Of a stretch of 64,000 nt of DNA, positions 1 to 9,305 are shown one piece after another. Both the position numbers and the translations under genes were made by a program. The notes under the pieces were generated by a model, which did not search any database, was not told where the DNA came from, and saw only the letters and a program-made list of their open reading frames with translations. This DNA comes from CAYLHS01 sp964383535 (GTDB lineage: Bacteria; Actinomycetota; Acidimicrobiia; Spongiisociales; UBA4744): positions 6,022-70,021 of the forward strand of contig CAYLHS010000002.1 in NCBI GenBank assembly GCA_964383535.1, read 5' to 3'. Positions within the stretch are counted from its first letter, which is position 1, and the number at the start of each line of letters is the position of its first letter.

Positions 1-796
1 GCTTCGCGACGATCTCGGCGGGATCCACGATGCCAGGAGAGGTCGCGGCGGCCAGGCCACCAGCCATTAGAACGATCAGTGCCGAGACCCCGAACCCAGC
101 GCCGACGGCCGCGGGCGCGCTCCGCTCGTCGGGAAGCGCCCTGGTGGTATCGACGATCAGCGGAAAGAACAACACGGCAAGCCCAACGATCATGTCGACC
201 CCCAGCCAGAACCACGGTGATGGGGTCTGGGCGCGAGTCGCTTCGAGGTTCACATCCGCGGCAAGCCTCCACACGATCCACATGGCCGCAGCGAGACCGC
301 CCCAGAATGCCACGCGTCGAACCCACCAGCGGAGTGCCCCTCCGACGCCGAGGCCCACCGCTGCAACCGCCGCGATCACCACCCCGACGAAGTCCGGAGG
401 TGTGAACGACCCGAGGTCGCCGACCGCAGTGGCGAGCACGATGCCGACGACGCGCAGCTCGAGGGCGGCGAGCACGATCAACAGCGCTGCATGCACGAAG
501 AGGTAGAGAGCCGCGCCGATCGTTCCCAACGACGGCTTGAGCAGTACGGCCAAGCCCTCGCCGTACCTCGACCCGGGCCGCGCAGCGACCCAGAGCACAC
601 CGACGGCGACGACCACCCCCAAAGGAACGGCTAGCAACAACTGCGTCGCGGAAAGCCCCAGCCCACCCAGCGACGTACTGACCATCAGTATGTAACCGAC
701 GACAACGACCGGCACCCCGAGGGTCACAGCCACCCACAGACTCGTGAGTTCTGCCGGACTCAGAGCGTCGTCGGCCCGCTCAACGAAACGACGCAC
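1..796 (-). CDS. NCS1-family purine/cytosine permease (C-terminal part outside window)
   Basis: Integral membrane protein read on the minus strand; it runs off the left edge, so only the first ~265 residues are present. Successive hydrophobic segments are visible. The segment ARPGSRYGEGLAVLLKPSLG matches the NCS1 motif around TM3 (usually AHPGTKYG...ARASFG), and FWLGVDMIVGLAVLFFPLI matches the conserved D..IA.P.SW.PL..D stretch. NCS1 members import nucleobases, hydantoins or related compounds with Na+ or H+; the substrate cannot be read here. The GTG at 796 is chosen because a TAGACT box lies 7 nt upstream (809-804). An in-frame ATG at 829 would add 11 residues but has no Shine-Dalgarno. Confidence 0.7.
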   Translation of the reverse strand, partial: MRRFVERADDALSPAELTSLWVAVTLGVPVVVVGYILMVSTSLGGLGLSATQLLLAVPLGVVVAVGVLWVAARPGSRYGEGLAVLLKPSLGTIGAALYLFVHAALLIVLAALELRVVGIVLATAVGDLGSFTPPDFVGVVIAAVAAVGLGVGGALRWWVRRVAFWGGLAAAMWIVWRLAADVNLEATRAQTPSPWFWLGVDMIVGLAVLFFPLIVDTTRALPDERSAPAAVGAGFGVSALIVLMAGGLAAATSPGIVDPAEIVAK

Positions 797-835
797 GTTC
801 GAGAGTCTAGATTCGCCCGCTCCTACCATGGGCCG
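797..835. promoter_or_regulatory. Divergent pair of leaderless promoters
   Basis: The 39-nt gap between the NCS1 permease and rlmN holds two -10 boxes in opposite orientation. TAGACT on the minus strand (809-804) is 7 nt from the GTG at 796. TACCAT on the plus strand (824-829) is 6 nt from the GTG at 836. Neither gene has a Shine-Dalgarno, so both transcripts probably begin at the start codon. Inference from sequence spacing. Confidence 0.55.
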
Positions 836-1876
836 GTGACGTATCTCGCACATCCAGACGATTTGTCCGGGCTCCTCCCGGGGGAGCCGCGGTATCGCGT
901 GGACCAGCTTCGACGTTGGCTGTACGTGACACCCGTCTTGGATACGGCCCAGATGACGAATCTGCCGCAGGATGTGAGAGAGCGCCTTGACCTTTGGCCG
1001 TTCACGGTGGAAGCGGAGCGGGCTGCCGACGGTGGCCGTACCGTCAAGTGGCTCTTCAGATCCGCCGACGGAGCGGCGATCGAGACGGTCCTCATCGGCT
1101 ACCGCGACAGGGCAACGGTGTGCATCTCATCGCAGGCAGGCTGCGCACTTGGATGCACGTTCTGCGCAACCGGTCAGTTCGGCTTCGAGCGGCATCTCGA
1201 GCCGGGTGAGATCGTCGCCCAAGTCGCGTACGCCCGAGCTCACCTTCGCACCGTCGGCATGCCGGGAGTCCCTGACCGGGTCACGAATGTCGTATTCATG
1301 GGGATGGGTGAGCCGCTCGTCAACTACGAACGTGTCCGTGAGGCAATTCGACGGATGATCGAAGAGATGCACATGTCGGCCAGGTCGATCACCGTCTCGA
1401 CCGTCGGAATCGTCCCGGGCATCCTGCGACTCACCGCCGATCCGTGGCCGGTGAATCTGGCAGTGAGCCTGCACGCAGCAGACGACGAGCTTCGAACCTC
1501 ACTCGTGCCGATCAACGCCCGCTACCCGCTGGCGGCCATCGAGGCGGCGGCAGCGGGCTACTTCGCAGCGAAGGGACGGCGGATCTCGATCGAGTGGACC
1601 CTGATGGATGAAGTGAACGACTCCGATGAACAAGCGGATCGCCTTGCTGCGATCGCGAGACGCCTGCGAGCGCACGTGAACGTCATCGCGATGAACCCGA
1701 CCCCGCTGTCACCCTTCGGGCCGTCGGGACGCATCGATCGCTTCCTCGATCGACTCGAGCACGCCGGTGTCAACGCGACCCGCCGCGTGAACCGTGGCGG
1801 CGAGATCGACGCCGCCTGCGGACAGTTGCGGGCGAACGTGCCCCTCAAGGGCTCCCGAGCGCAGGCCGACACTTGA
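836..1876 (+). CDS. rlmN: 23S rRNA (adenine2503-C2)-methyltransferase RlmN
   Basis: Radical-SAM dual-specificity methyltransferase that methylates C2 of A2503 in 23S rRNA and, in several bacteria, A37 of some tRNAs. 346 aa, the usual length. The iron-sulfur cluster motif CALGCTFC (Cys103, 107, 110) is intact, as are the MGMGEPL motif and the C-terminal GGEIDAACGQL segment carrying the catalytic Cys that forms the covalent RNA intermediate. It starts at GTG directly behind a leaderless -10 box. The LysM peptidase gene begins 3 nt after its stop codon and may be cotranscribed. Confidence 0.96.
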   Translation: MTYLAHPDDLSGLLPGEPRYRVDQLRRWLYVTPVLDTAQMTNLPQDVRERLDLWPFTVEAERAADGGRTVKWLFRSADGAAIETVLIGYRDRATVCISSQAGCALGCTFCATGQFGFERHLEPGEIVAQVAYARAHLRTVGMPGVPDRVTNVVFMGMGEPLVNYERVREAIRRMIEEMHMSARSITVSTVGIVPGILRLTADPWPVNLAVSLHAADDELRTSLVPINARYPLAAIEAAAAGYFAAKGRRISIEWTLMDEVNDSDEQADRLAAIARRLRAHVNVIAMNPTPLSPFGPSGRIDRFLDRLEHAGVNATRRVNRGGEIDAACGQLRANVPLKGSRAQADT

Positions 1877-1879
1877 GGC

Positions 1880-2779
1880 ATGCGATCCATAGCCGCGTTC
1901 GTCGTCGTCCTGCTCGCCGTGGCAGCCGGTAACGCTGCATACGTCGTGAAGGCAGGTGACAACCTCTCGAAGATCGCCGAAGCGAACGGAACAACCGTCC
2001 ACGCCATCGCCGATGCCAACCACATCACGAATCCGAACCTGATCCAGATCGGTGACTCACTCGTGATCCCCGGAGACGATACCTACCTCGTACGGGCAGG
2101 CGACACCCTCGCAGGGATCTCGGCAACGACCGGAGTGCCGATCGACCAGATCAAGGCGGCGAATGGCATCTCCGACCCCAACACCATCTACGCGGGGACA
2201 AAGCTCAGACTCGACGGACCGAGCACCCCCGTTGAGCACGTCACGAAGCCGGCAACCTACACCGTCGAGAGGGGGGACACGCTGGGCGGCATCGCACTCC
2301 ACTTCGCGACCAGCGTGGACGAGCTGACCAGAACGAATTCGATTCAGGATCCGAACGTGATTCGTGTCGGCACCGTGCTCACCGTGCAGGAAGGCACGTG
2401 GCTCTGCCCCGTTTCGAACGCGACATTCTTCAACGACTGGGGATTCCCCCGCTCGGGTGGACGCTTCCACACCGGTAACGACCTCTTCGCTCCGCTCGGT
2501 TCTCCCGTCTATGCCCCGGTCAGCGGAACCGTGAAGCAGGTGGTCGGCTCGATCGGTGGCAACCAAGTCGACGTGTCCGGGAACGACGGCACCGTCTACA
2601 TCGCAAGCCACCTCGACCGCTTCGGAGCGACCGGCAGAGTATCGGCAGGCGATGTCATCGGCTACGTCGGCACCACGGGCAACGCCGCCGGCGGACGACC
2701 GCACGTGCACTTCGAAATGCATCCCGGCGGCGGCGACGCCGTGAATCCGTACCCCGTGCTCTCGAGAGCCTGCGGATAG
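1880..2779 (+). CDS. Secreted LysM (x3) / M23 peptidoglycan endopeptidase
   Basis: 299 aa. An N-terminal signal peptide (about residues 1-20) is followed by three LysM peptidoglycan-binding repeats (each Y.V..GD.L..IA....., near residues 21-65, 68-112 and 126-170), then an M23 metallopeptidase domain. The zinc ligands are visible as FHTGNDLFAP (H..ND) and GRPHVHFEMH (H.H). M23 enzymes cut peptide cross-links in the wall, so a role in cell-wall remodelling or division is likely. The gene starts 3 nt after rlmN. A repeat-rich stretch with hairpins follows and separates it from the convergent DUF885 gene. Confidence 0.92.
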   Translation: MRSIAAFVVVLLAVAAGNAAYVVKAGDNLSKIAEANGTTVHAIADANHITNPNLIQIGDSLVIPGDDTYLVRAGDTLAGISATTGVPIDQIKAANGISDPNTIYAGTKLRLDGPSTPVEHVTKPATYTVERGDTLGGIALHFATSVDELTRTNSIQDPNVIRVGTVLTVQEGTWLCPVSNATFFNDWGFPRSGGRFHTGNDLFAPLGSPVYAPVSGTVKQVVGSIGGNQVDVSGNDGTVYIASHLDRFGATGRVSAGDVIGYVGTTGNAAGGRPHVHFEMHPGGGDAVNPYPVLSRACG

Positions 2780-2804
2780 CCGAGGCGGCAAAGGCGCCGA
2801 GGCG

Positions 2805-2819
2805 GTACCTTGTACCGCG
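2805..2819 (+). repeat. Solo copy of the GTACCTYGTAY pseudo-palindrome
   Basis: GTACCTTGTACCGCG resembles the left end of the ~115-bp elements at 6856 and 21575. Here it forms a perfect 7-bp inverted repeat (2802-2808 with 2812-2818) around CTT. A further solo copy is at 16107-16119. Confidence 0.4.
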
Positions 2820-2861
2820 TATGGCCGCCCAGCGGCGGGCGGACCGTGGGCCGGCTACGTC

Positions 2862-2935
2862 GGCTCCCTCCGTCCTCGGCTTCGCCTCGGCCACCTCCCA
2901 ACGTTGGGCTCCGCCTGGGGGAGGAAACGGGCTCG
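2862..2935 (+). repeat. Repeat family A, copy 1 (~75 nt)
   Basis: GC-rich sequence of the form CCTCCGTCCTCGGCTTCGCC...GGGCTCCGCC...GGGGGAGG that can fold on itself. It aligns with the minus strand of 20085-20165 and more distantly with 27931-28011. All three copies sit between convergent genes. No ORF accounts for it. Confidence 0.6.
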
Positions 2936-2947
2936 CGAATCGAGCCC
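2929..2947. terminator. Hairpin between convergent genes
   Basis: GGGCTCG-CGAAT-CGAGCCC is a 7-bp perfect stem at the junction of the LysM/M23 gene (+) and the DUF885 gene (-), and it overlaps the edge of the latter's stop codon. No T-run follows, so its activity as an intrinsic terminator is uncertain. Confidence 0.4.
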
Positions 2948-4593
2948 TACTCCAGAACCAGATCCCGCAGCAGGTCCAGGCCGACCCCGCCCGATCCTAG
3001 GACGCGAGCGTGGAACTCCTTGAGGTCTCCTCCCCGGCCGAGAAACTCCTCCCGCAGCTCCAGAATCGCTCGCTCACCGACCTTGTACGAGATCGCTTGA
3101 CCTGGCCAGCCCAGGTAGCGCGTGACCTCGGACGCTGCGTAGTCGCCGGCGAGGAATGCGTACCTGGTGAGGAGCTCCACGGCCAGTTCGAATGTCCATC
3201 GCTCTCCAGGGTGGAACTGAGCGTCGTCAGGGATGGCGAGATCGAGATGGGATCCGATGTCGACCACGACGCGGCACGCCCTGAGCATCTCGGCCGACAG
3301 CATCCCCAGTACATACTCCGGTTTGTCCAAGTAGCCGAGTTCGTCCATCAGCAGTTCCGTGTACAACGCCCAGCCCTCCCCATACCCCGGATACCAGACG
3401 AGGAGCCGGTGGAGACGGGTCAGATGATCGGCGAGTGTCATTGCCACCCCGATCTGGAGATGATGCCCCGGGAACCCTTCGTGATAGGCGGTGCTCACCT
3501 CGTCCCACAGAGGAAACACCTGCTTGCCGCCGGTGGACCACCACACGCTGCCGGGCCTCGAGAAGTCCTCACTCGGCTGCATGTAGTAGGCGCCGAGGGC
3601 GCCTCCCGGTGGCGCGATCTTGACGTCGACCCTCTTGACCGGCTCGGGGATGTCGAACGCCGTTCCGTCGAGGTCACGGACGGCCACGCTCAACCTCTCT
3701 GCCATGAAGTCCACGAACTCCGCTTCGCTATGCGCGCAGCGGGCCGGATCCGTCGAGAGAAGCTCGATGACATCATCGAGTGACCTGGTCGGGTCGATGA
3801 GCTTTGCAGTCTCGACCATCTGTCGGCGCAGGTCCGCGACCTGCCCCCACCCCCACCGATAGGTCTCCTCGGGATCGATCTGCATCCCGAGGAACCTGCT
3901 GGTGGCTCGCACATAGCGATCCCGACCAACACCATCTGCGGTCGGGGCATCCGGCATATAGGTCGACTCGAGGTAGTCGGCGAATGCCGCGGAGGCCTTC
4001 TTCGCCGCCGATATGGCAGATTCCATCGACGCACACAGGTCTTCGGTCATCGTGTCCGAGGCAGCCAGGTCGTCTGCGAATCGGTGCAACGGTGAACCGG
4101 CGCCGGCCAACACCCTGGCCTGCTCGATCACGGCCTGCACCTGCCGGCGCGCGGCGAGCACTCCCTCGTGGCGCCCCTCTTCCAGCGTTGCCTGGTAGCC
4201 AGAGAGTGGTTCGTTGAAGCTCGCAAGACGGGCGATGATGTCGTCCCACGTCGAGGTGTCCTGAATGTCGAGCACCTCGCGCAGCTGCTGAAACGGTGAC
4301 GCGATGTTGTTGAGATCCCGGAGCAGATCCCCGTGATCGAACTGCCTCAGCCACTCATCGAGGAACGCCAATGTGATTCGCCACGCGACCTTCTCCCATC
4401 GCTCCGAAGGCTCCCCCAGCTCCACCAGTTGTGAGCGGTAGCTGACCGCGAGTGCTCGCAGCTTCTCTATGCCGGTGGGACCGAGATCGTCCCACAAGTG
4501 GTCACGGCCGGGCAACCCAACCATCGTGCATGTGACGGGAGACAGCTCCAAGTACTCGTCGAGGAAGGCATCGCTCAGTGTGAATGCGTCCAT
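2947..4593 (-). CDS. DUF885 family protein (putative zinc peptidase)
   Basis: 548 aa, the normal length for DUF885. It has the family signature HEGFPGHHLQ, with the HE..(P)GHH zinc-ligand pattern, and downstream EGWALYTELLMDELG, which supplies the third Glu as in gluzincin-type peptidases. No signal peptide is apparent, so it is probably cytoplasmic. The substrate is unknown. TAGGAT (4605-4600) lies 6 nt before the ATG, consistent with a leaderless transcript. It ends against the LysM/M23 gene. Confidence 0.88.
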   Translation of the reverse strand: MDAFTLSDAFLDEYLELSPVTCTMVGLPGRDHLWDDLGPTGIEKLRALAVSYRSQLVELGEPSERWEKVAWRITLAFLDEWLRQFDHGDLLRDLNNIASPFQQLREVLDIQDTSTWDDIIARLASFNEPLSGYQATLEEGRHEGVLAARRQVQAVIEQARVLAGAGSPLHRFADDLAASDTMTEDLCASMESAISAAKKASAAFADYLESTYMPDAPTADGVGRDRYVRATSRFLGMQIDPEETYRWGWGQVADLRRQMVETAKLIDPTRSLDDVIELLSTDPARCAHSEAEFVDFMAERLSVAVRDLDGTAFDIPEPVKRVDVKIAPPGGALGAYYMQPSEDFSRPGSVWWSTGGKQVFPLWDEVSTAYHEGFPGHHLQIGVAMTLADHLTRLHRLLVWYPGYGEGWALYTELLMDELGYLDKPEYVLGMLSAEMLRACRVVVDIGSHLDLAIPDDAQFHPGERWTFELAVELLTRYAFLAGDYAASEVTRYLGWPGQAISYKVGERAILELREEFLGRGGDLKEFHARVLGSGGVGLDLLRDLVLE

Positions 4594-4641
4594 GGGGAGA
4601 TCCTAGGGTCAGGGCGAGCTCTCCTCGGCCGCCCCCAGCTG

Positions 4642-4744
4642 TCGGTTGTCAGTCCACTGCACCTGCCGGTTCTGGATTCCAGGCCCCGGCGTCCTCAGGT
4701 CGCTCGCCTATGAAATGCGAAGCGGCGCTCCCACCGACAACCGA
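4642..4744. repeat. Inverted repeat pair in the bgl-DUF885 gap
   Basis: TCGGTTGTC (4642-4650) and its exact reverse complement GACAACCGA (4736-4744) bracket ~85 bp of non-coding sequence. The same CGGTTGTC word occurs in the tandem heptamers at 45233-45260. Possibly the remains of a small mobile element; nothing in between is coding. Confidence 0.35.
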
Positions 4745-4767
4745 ATACCTGAGCGGACGCGGTTCGC

Positions 4768-5937
4768 TCAAGAAGCTCGCCCGTTGGAGCGCGCGATGTG
4801 TCCCAGCATGCGGGCGCTCGGCTTGATCGATCGTCGCTGGGTCACCCGATCGACTCCGATCAACCCGAAGGTCGGTCCGTAGCCGAAGACCCACTCGAAG
4901 TTGTCGAGAGCGCTCCAGTACGTGTAGCCGATGATGTCGATGCCGTCACCGATGCACCGCTCCACCCCGTCGAGCGCCAATTCGATGAACGCTTCCCTGC
5001 GTCGATCATCTGTCGCCGCGATACCGTTCTCTGTCACGTACACGGGCAACGAGGTGACGGAAGCCGCACGTCTGATAGTCGCCTCCAGTGCGCTCGGGCG
5101 GAATTCGTATCCCATCAGCGTCAGCTCCGCGCCGTCTTCGGGACCGAGGTACCCGGCGGGGGAAACCCGCTCGCGAGAGTAGGTCTGCACGCCGATGAAG
5201 TCGTCGCCGGCAGTCGCCTCGAGGAATACGTCCTCCATCGGGCGCCGTAGCTGGTCGACCATCGCCTCGCCCCCGTCGACGGCCGTCCACTCCGACATGG
5301 CGAGCGTCATCCCTACGCGGCATCCCGGCGCCGCTGCGCGGACCGCTTCGACGGCACGACGGTGCGCTTCGATCAGAACCCGGTTCGCACCCTCCCTGGC
5401 CTCCGGGTCACGAACACCCGGCGGAAACAGACCGGTCAAGTAGCCGTGGGTCGCAACGACGTTCGGCTCGTTGATGGTGCACACCATGTCGACGAGATCG
5501 GCCAGGCCCCGGATAGACCAGGCGGCGAACCCGCCAAACCGTTCAGCCGTCTCCTTCTCCGACCAGCCCCCACGGCGGGCGAGCCAGCGCGGCGTGGTGA
5601 AATGGTGGAGCGTGACGATCGGAGTGATCCCCAGATTCCGACACGTCTCACTCATCCGTCGGTAGTGGTCGAGCTGGGCGTACGAGAACTCGCCATCTTC
5701 CGGCTCCAGGCGGCTCCACTCGAGCGAGAACCGGTAGGCGTTGAACCCGAGGTCGGCGAGTATCTTCAGGTCGTCTCGGTACCGGTGGTAGTGATCCACC
5801 GCGTCGCCCGATGATTCGACGCAGGGTGACATCGGGTCGTGTTCCCACGCCCACCAATCGTTGTTCCAGTTGCCGCCTTCCACTTGGTGCGCCGCCGTGG
5901 CGGTGCCCCAGAGAAACCCGTCCGCATAGACGCTCAT
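4768..5937 (-). CDS. Glycoside hydrolase family 1 (beta-glucosidase-like)
   Basis: 389 aa, somewhat shorter than the ~450 aa typical of GH1. The retaining-mechanism residues are both present: the acid/base Glu in TINEPNV and the nucleophile Glu in VTENGIA. The N-terminus FLWGTATAAHQVEGG is the GH1 substrate-pocket signature, so the start is placed at the ATG just before it; upstream codons in the same frame do not look coding. TAGGCT (5951-5946) lies 8 nt upstream, as in other leaderless genes here. No signal peptide, so it acts on imported glycosides. It is divergent from the ferredoxin reductase. Confidence 0.9.
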   Translation of the reverse strand: MSVYADGFLWGTATAAHQVEGGNWNNDWWAWEHDPMSPCVESSGDAVDHYHRYRDDLKILADLGFNAYRFSLEWSRLEPEDGEFSYAQLDHYRRMSETCRNLGITPIVTLHHFTTPRWLARRGGWSEKETAERFGGFAAWSIRGLADLVDMVCTINEPNVVATHGYLTGLFPPGVRDPEAREGANRVLIEAHRRAVEAVRAAAPGCRVGMTLAMSEWTAVDGGEAMVDQLRRPMEDVFLEATAGDDFIGVQTYSRERVSPAGYLGPEDGAELTLMGYEFRPSALEATIRRAASVTSLPVYVTENGIAATDDRRREAFIELALDGVERCIGDGIDIIGYTYWSALDNFEWVFGYGPTFGLIGVDRVTQRRSIKPSARMLGHIARSNGRAS

Positions 5938-6006
5938 GACCGCTGAGCCTATTCGCCGGAATGCCTTCGCGCGAGGGTTAGTGTCGGATACTCCAGAGAG
6001 GAAAGA

Positions 6007-6822
6007 ATGAGCGCACTGGTAGAGCCGAACGCACGCGTCACGCAGAAGGACGAACTCACCCCGCGGCTGATGATCCTTCGCGTCGTACCAGACGGATGGC
6101 AGCTTCCCCACTTCGAGGCAGGTCAGTACATGGTGCTTGCGCTTCCCCCGACAGCACCCCGATACGCACTGTCCAAGCCTGAGACGAGGGAGCCCTCGCC
6201 AGATCGGATGATTCGGAGAGCGTACTCAATCGCCTCGTCGTCTATGTCCGGTGAGTACATGGACTTCTACATCAGCATGGTGAGCACGGGTGCGCTCACA
6301 CCCCGGCTCTTCGCATTGGAAGTCGGCGATCGTCTGTGGATGTCCGATCACCCGAAAGGAATGTTCACCCTCGCCGACGTCCCGAAACACAAGCACATCG
6401 TGCTCGTTGCGACAGGAACCGGACTCGCACCGTACATGAGCATGCTCACATCGCATCTCGAGTGCGGTGGCACGCGAAAGTTCGCGGTCCTCCACGGGGC
6501 CGACCACTCATGGGACTTGGGATACAGAGCGGAGCTCGAGGCGCTCCAGCACCTCTGCTCGAACTTCACGTACATCCCAACCCTCGACCATCCGGAGGAT
6601 GAGCCGGTCTCATGGCAAGGCGACACGGGGTGGGTCCAGGGACTGTGGAAGGCGGGTGGGATCGAGGCGGCATGGGGGTTTCGGCCTTCGCCGGACACCA
6701 CGGAGGTGTTCCTGTGCGGCGTCCCGGGCATGCTCGACGACATGCTCGAGCTCCTCACCGCCGAAGGGTTCACCGAGCACACGCGAAACGATCCCGGCGA
6801 GATCCATGTCGAACGGTACTGA
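6007..6822 (+). CDS. Ferredoxin/flavodoxin-NADP+ reductase
   Basis: 271 aa FAD- and NAD(P)-binding oxidoreductase of the FNR superfamily. The FAD motif RRAYSIAS (RxYS), the phosphate-binding GTGLAPYMSM (GTGxAP) and the C-terminal CGVPGML (CG.P.M) of the NADP-binding half are all visible. It moves electrons between NADPH and ferredoxin or flavodoxin. An AGAGGAAAG Shine-Dalgarno lies just before the ATG. The gene stands alone, divergent from the GH1 enzyme, and is followed by a MITE-like repeat. Confidence 0.88.
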   Translation: MSALVEPNARVTQKDELTPRLMILRVVPDGWQLPHFEAGQYMVLALPPTAPRYALSKPETREPSPDRMIRRAYSIASSSMSGEYMDFYISMVSTGALTPRLFALEVGDRLWMSDHPKGMFTLADVPKHKHIVLVATGTGLAPYMSMLTSHLECGGTRKFAVLHGADHSWDLGYRAELEALQHLCSNFTYIPTLDHPEDEPVSWQGDTGWVQGLWKAGGIEAAWGFRPSPDTTEVFLCGVPGMLDDMLELLTAEGFTEHTRNDPGEIHVERY

Positions 6823-6855
6823 AGATGTGATCCGCTATTGGCGGACCCACGGCTA

Positions 6856-6971
6856 GTACCTCGTACGCGACCACCGTTGCGACGAGGCCCCGGGGCGGCC
6901 GTATGCGCGACACAAGATGTGGTGGTTGCTTCCACATTCCGCCGCGGTACGAGACGCCGGATACGGGATAC
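6856..6971. repeat. Repeat family B, copy 1 (~116-bp MITE-like element)
   Basis: It begins GTACCTCGTACGCGACC and ends TACGGGATAC; these termini are near inverted repeats of each other (TACGRGRTAC). The copy at 21575-21686 has the same two ends and almost the same length. It lies between the ferredoxin reductase and maeB and supplies no credible coding sequence. Confidence 0.5.
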
Positions 6972-7034
6972 GTGCCGTGCCCGGCCGGCGGGCAGCGCAC
7001 CACAAGTAGGCTTCGTGACGGAGGAGGCGATGTG

Positions 7035-9305
7035 ATGCCAGAAGGCAAGCATTTCAGTGAAGCTCTCGAATATCACTCGAAAGGCAGACCCGGCAAGACC
7101 GAGGTCATTCCCACCAAGCCGACAGCCACACAGAGCGACCTCGGCCTCGCATACACACCAGGCGTTGCGGAACCGTGCCTCGAGATCGCCAAGGAACCCG
7201 ACGACGTATTCAGATACACCAACAAGGGCAATCTCGTCGCGGTCGTCAGCAACGGCACCGCAGTACTGGGGCTTGGCAACATTGGCCCGCTCGCAGGAAA
7301 GCCCGTCATGGAAGGCAAGGCTGTCCTGTTCAAGCGTTTCGCCGATCTCGACGTGTTCGACATCGAAATCGACACGATGGAGCCGAAAGACGTCATCCGA
7401 TTCTGCGAGATGCTCGAACCCACCGTAGGTGGCATCAACCTCGAGGACATCCGAGCACCGGAGTGCTTCGAAATCGAGGACGCCCTCAAAGAGCGCCTCG
7501 ACATCCCCGTCTTCCACGACGACCAGCACGGTACGGCAATCATCGCAGGTGCGGGTTTTCTCAACGCGCTCGGCCTGACCGGGCGCTCGATCGAGACGAC
7601 AACAGTGGTGTTCAACGGCGCGGGTGCCGCCGGCATCGCGACTGCACGCTTCTTCGAACGACTCGGCGTCCGTCCCCAGAACATCCTCATGTGCGACTCA
7701 CGGGGGGTCATCTACGAAGGGCGCAAGGAGGGGATGTCCGGGCGCAAGGCAGAGTTCGCGCGCCGCACCGACAGACGCACACTCGAGCAGGCACTCGAGG
7801 GCGCGGACTGTTTCGTCGGTGTATCGGTCGCGGATGCAGTCACCAAGGAGATGGTCAAAGGCATGGGTGACAATCCGATCATCTTCGCCCTTGCAAACCC
7901 CAATCCGGAGATCCGCTATGAGGATGCCGTCGCCGCTCGGCCCGACGCCATCGTCGCCACAGGTCGCAGCGACTACCCCAACCAGGTCAACAACGTGCTC
8001 GGGTTCCCATTCATCTTCCGTGGGGCCTTGGACGTGCGTGCTCGCGGCATCAGCGAGGGTATGAAGGTGGCAGCGGCCCACGCGCTCGCCGACCTTGCGA
8101 GAGAACCGGTACCCGATTCGGTTTTGAAAGCCTACGGCATCGATCATCTTGCGTTCGGCACCGAATATCTGATCCCGAAGCCGTTCGACCCGAGAGTGCT
8201 CTGGCACGTCGCGCCCGCAGTGGCCCAGGCCGCCATCGACGAAGGGCTCGCACGCAAGCCGTATTCCGACATCGATACGTACCGGGAAGAGCTTCGCTCG
8301 AGGTTCCAGCCGGCCTACGGTCTCACCCGCACCGTCGCTGTCAAGGCCCAGGCACACCCGATGCGTGTCGTGTACCCACACGGGGCAGATATCCGGATCG
8401 TCCGTGCGGCGAGGAGGGTTGTCGATGAGAGGATCGCCGCGCCAGTCATCCTCGGGAACGTCGAAGATATTCGCTCGATCGCCGAAGAGAAGCAGGTATC
8501 GCTCGATGGGATCCGCTTGTTCGATCCCTACGACGAGCACGAGGCGCGAAACCGTTACGCCGACGAGCTGTACCGTCTGCGTGGACGCAAGGGAGTCGCC
8601 CCCGAGGATGCCCACCGAGCGGTTCTCGATCCCAACCTGTATGCGGCGATGATGCTCCACGAAGGTGACGCTGACGCCGTCCTCGGCGGATTGACATCGA
8701 ACTACCCCGATACCGTCCGACCCGCCCTCCAAGTGCTGCCGCTCGAGGAGGGACGGAGCATCGTGTCGGCGATCTACGCCGTCATCCTCAAAGATCAGGC
8801 GGCGTTCTTCCTCACCGACTGCGCCGTCAACATCCTGCCGACAGCCGAGCAGCTCGCCGAGATCGCCATCTCGACCGCCGACTACGTCGAGGACGCGTTC
8901 GACGTCGAACCCCGAATCGCGTTGCTGTCCTACAGCAACTTCGGATCGGCGTCGGGAGAGGAACCGGAACGGGTACGTAGGGCCGTCACGATCTGCTGGG
9001 ACCGCAGACCGGATCTCCAGGTGGACGGCGAGATGCATGCCCGGACCGCGGTCGACGCCCCGCTGATCGCACGCCAACACTCCTTCAACCGGCTCGGGGG
9101 ACGCGCGAACGTACTCGTTTTCCCCAACCTCGCGGCAGGCAACGCCGCCTATCAGCTGCTGTCGAAGCTGGGAGGCGCACAGGTGATCGGACCGATCCTG
9201 ACCGGTGTCTCCAAGCCGGTGCACGTGCTTCAACGAGATGCCGAGGTGGGCGACATCGTCAACCTGACCGCAATCGCAGTGCTCGACGCACAGAGCAAGG
9301 CGTAG
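7035..9305 (+). CDS. maeB: NADP-type malic enzyme with C-terminal phosphotransacetylase domain
   Basis: 756 aa two-domain protein. Residues ~1-430 are malic enzyme (malate to pyruvate plus CO2 with NAD(P)H), with conserved YTPGVAEPC, the divalent-metal segment FHDDQHGTA, and a Rossmann region VFNGAGAAGI. Residues ~435-756 form the phosphotransacetylase-like domain that in E. coli MaeB is regulatory and binds acetyl-CoA. The ATG at 7035 follows a good GGAGGAGGCG Shine-Dalgarno; the open frame extends further upstream into repeat B and is not used. Links the TCA cycle to pyruvate and NADPH supply. Confidence 0.94.
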   Translation: MPEGKHFSEALEYHSKGRPGKTEVIPTKPTATQSDLGLAYTPGVAEPCLEIAKEPDDVFRYTNKGNLVAVVSNGTAVLGLGNIGPLAGKPVMEGKAVLFKRFADLDVFDIEIDTMEPKDVIRFCEMLEPTVGGINLEDIRAPECFEIEDALKERLDIPVFHDDQHGTAIIAGAGFLNALGLTGRSIETTTVVFNGAGAAGIATARFFERLGVRPQNILMCDSRGVIYEGRKEGMSGRKAEFARRTDRRTLEQALEGADCFVGVSVADAVTKEMVKGMGDNPIIFALANPNPEIRYEDAVAARPDAIVATGRSDYPNQVNNVLGFPFIFRGALDVRARGISEGMKVAAAHALADLAREPVPDSVLKAYGIDHLAFGTEYLIPKPFDPRVLWHVAPAVAQAAIDEGLARKPYSDIDTYREELRSRFQPAYGLTRTVAVKAQAHPMRVVYPHGADIRIVRAARRVVDERIAAPVILGNVEDIRSIAEEKQVSLDGIRLFDPYDEHEARNRYADELYRLRGRKGVAPEDAHRAVLDPNLYAAMMLHEGDADAVLGGLTSNYPDTVRPALQVLPLEEGRSIVSAIYAVILKDQAAFFLTDCAVNILPTAEQLAEIAISTADYVEDAFDVEPRIALLSYSNFGSASGEEPERVRRAVTICWDRRPDLQVDGEMHARTAVDAPLIARQHSFNRLGGRANVLVFPNLAAGNAAYQLLSKLGGAQVIGPILTGVSKPVHVLQRDAEVGDIVNLTAIAVLDAQSKA

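Noticed and set aside
30..506. Long plus-strand open frame at the left edge
   Set aside because: Low-complexity Ala/Thr/Pro/Arg sequence; the minus strand here encodes the NCS1 permease with proper membrane helices.
2057..2791. Minus-strand ORF of 244 codons
   Set aside because: It is antisense to the LysM/M23 gene, whose motifs are unambiguous; the antisense product has no recognisable features.
6903..7034. N-terminal extension of the malic enzyme
   Set aside because: The extension comes from repeat B, and a strong Shine-Dalgarno precedes ATG 7035.
7698..9233. Minus-strand ORF of 511 codons
   Set aside because: Antisense to maeB; Arg/Val/Asp-biased shadow without domains.
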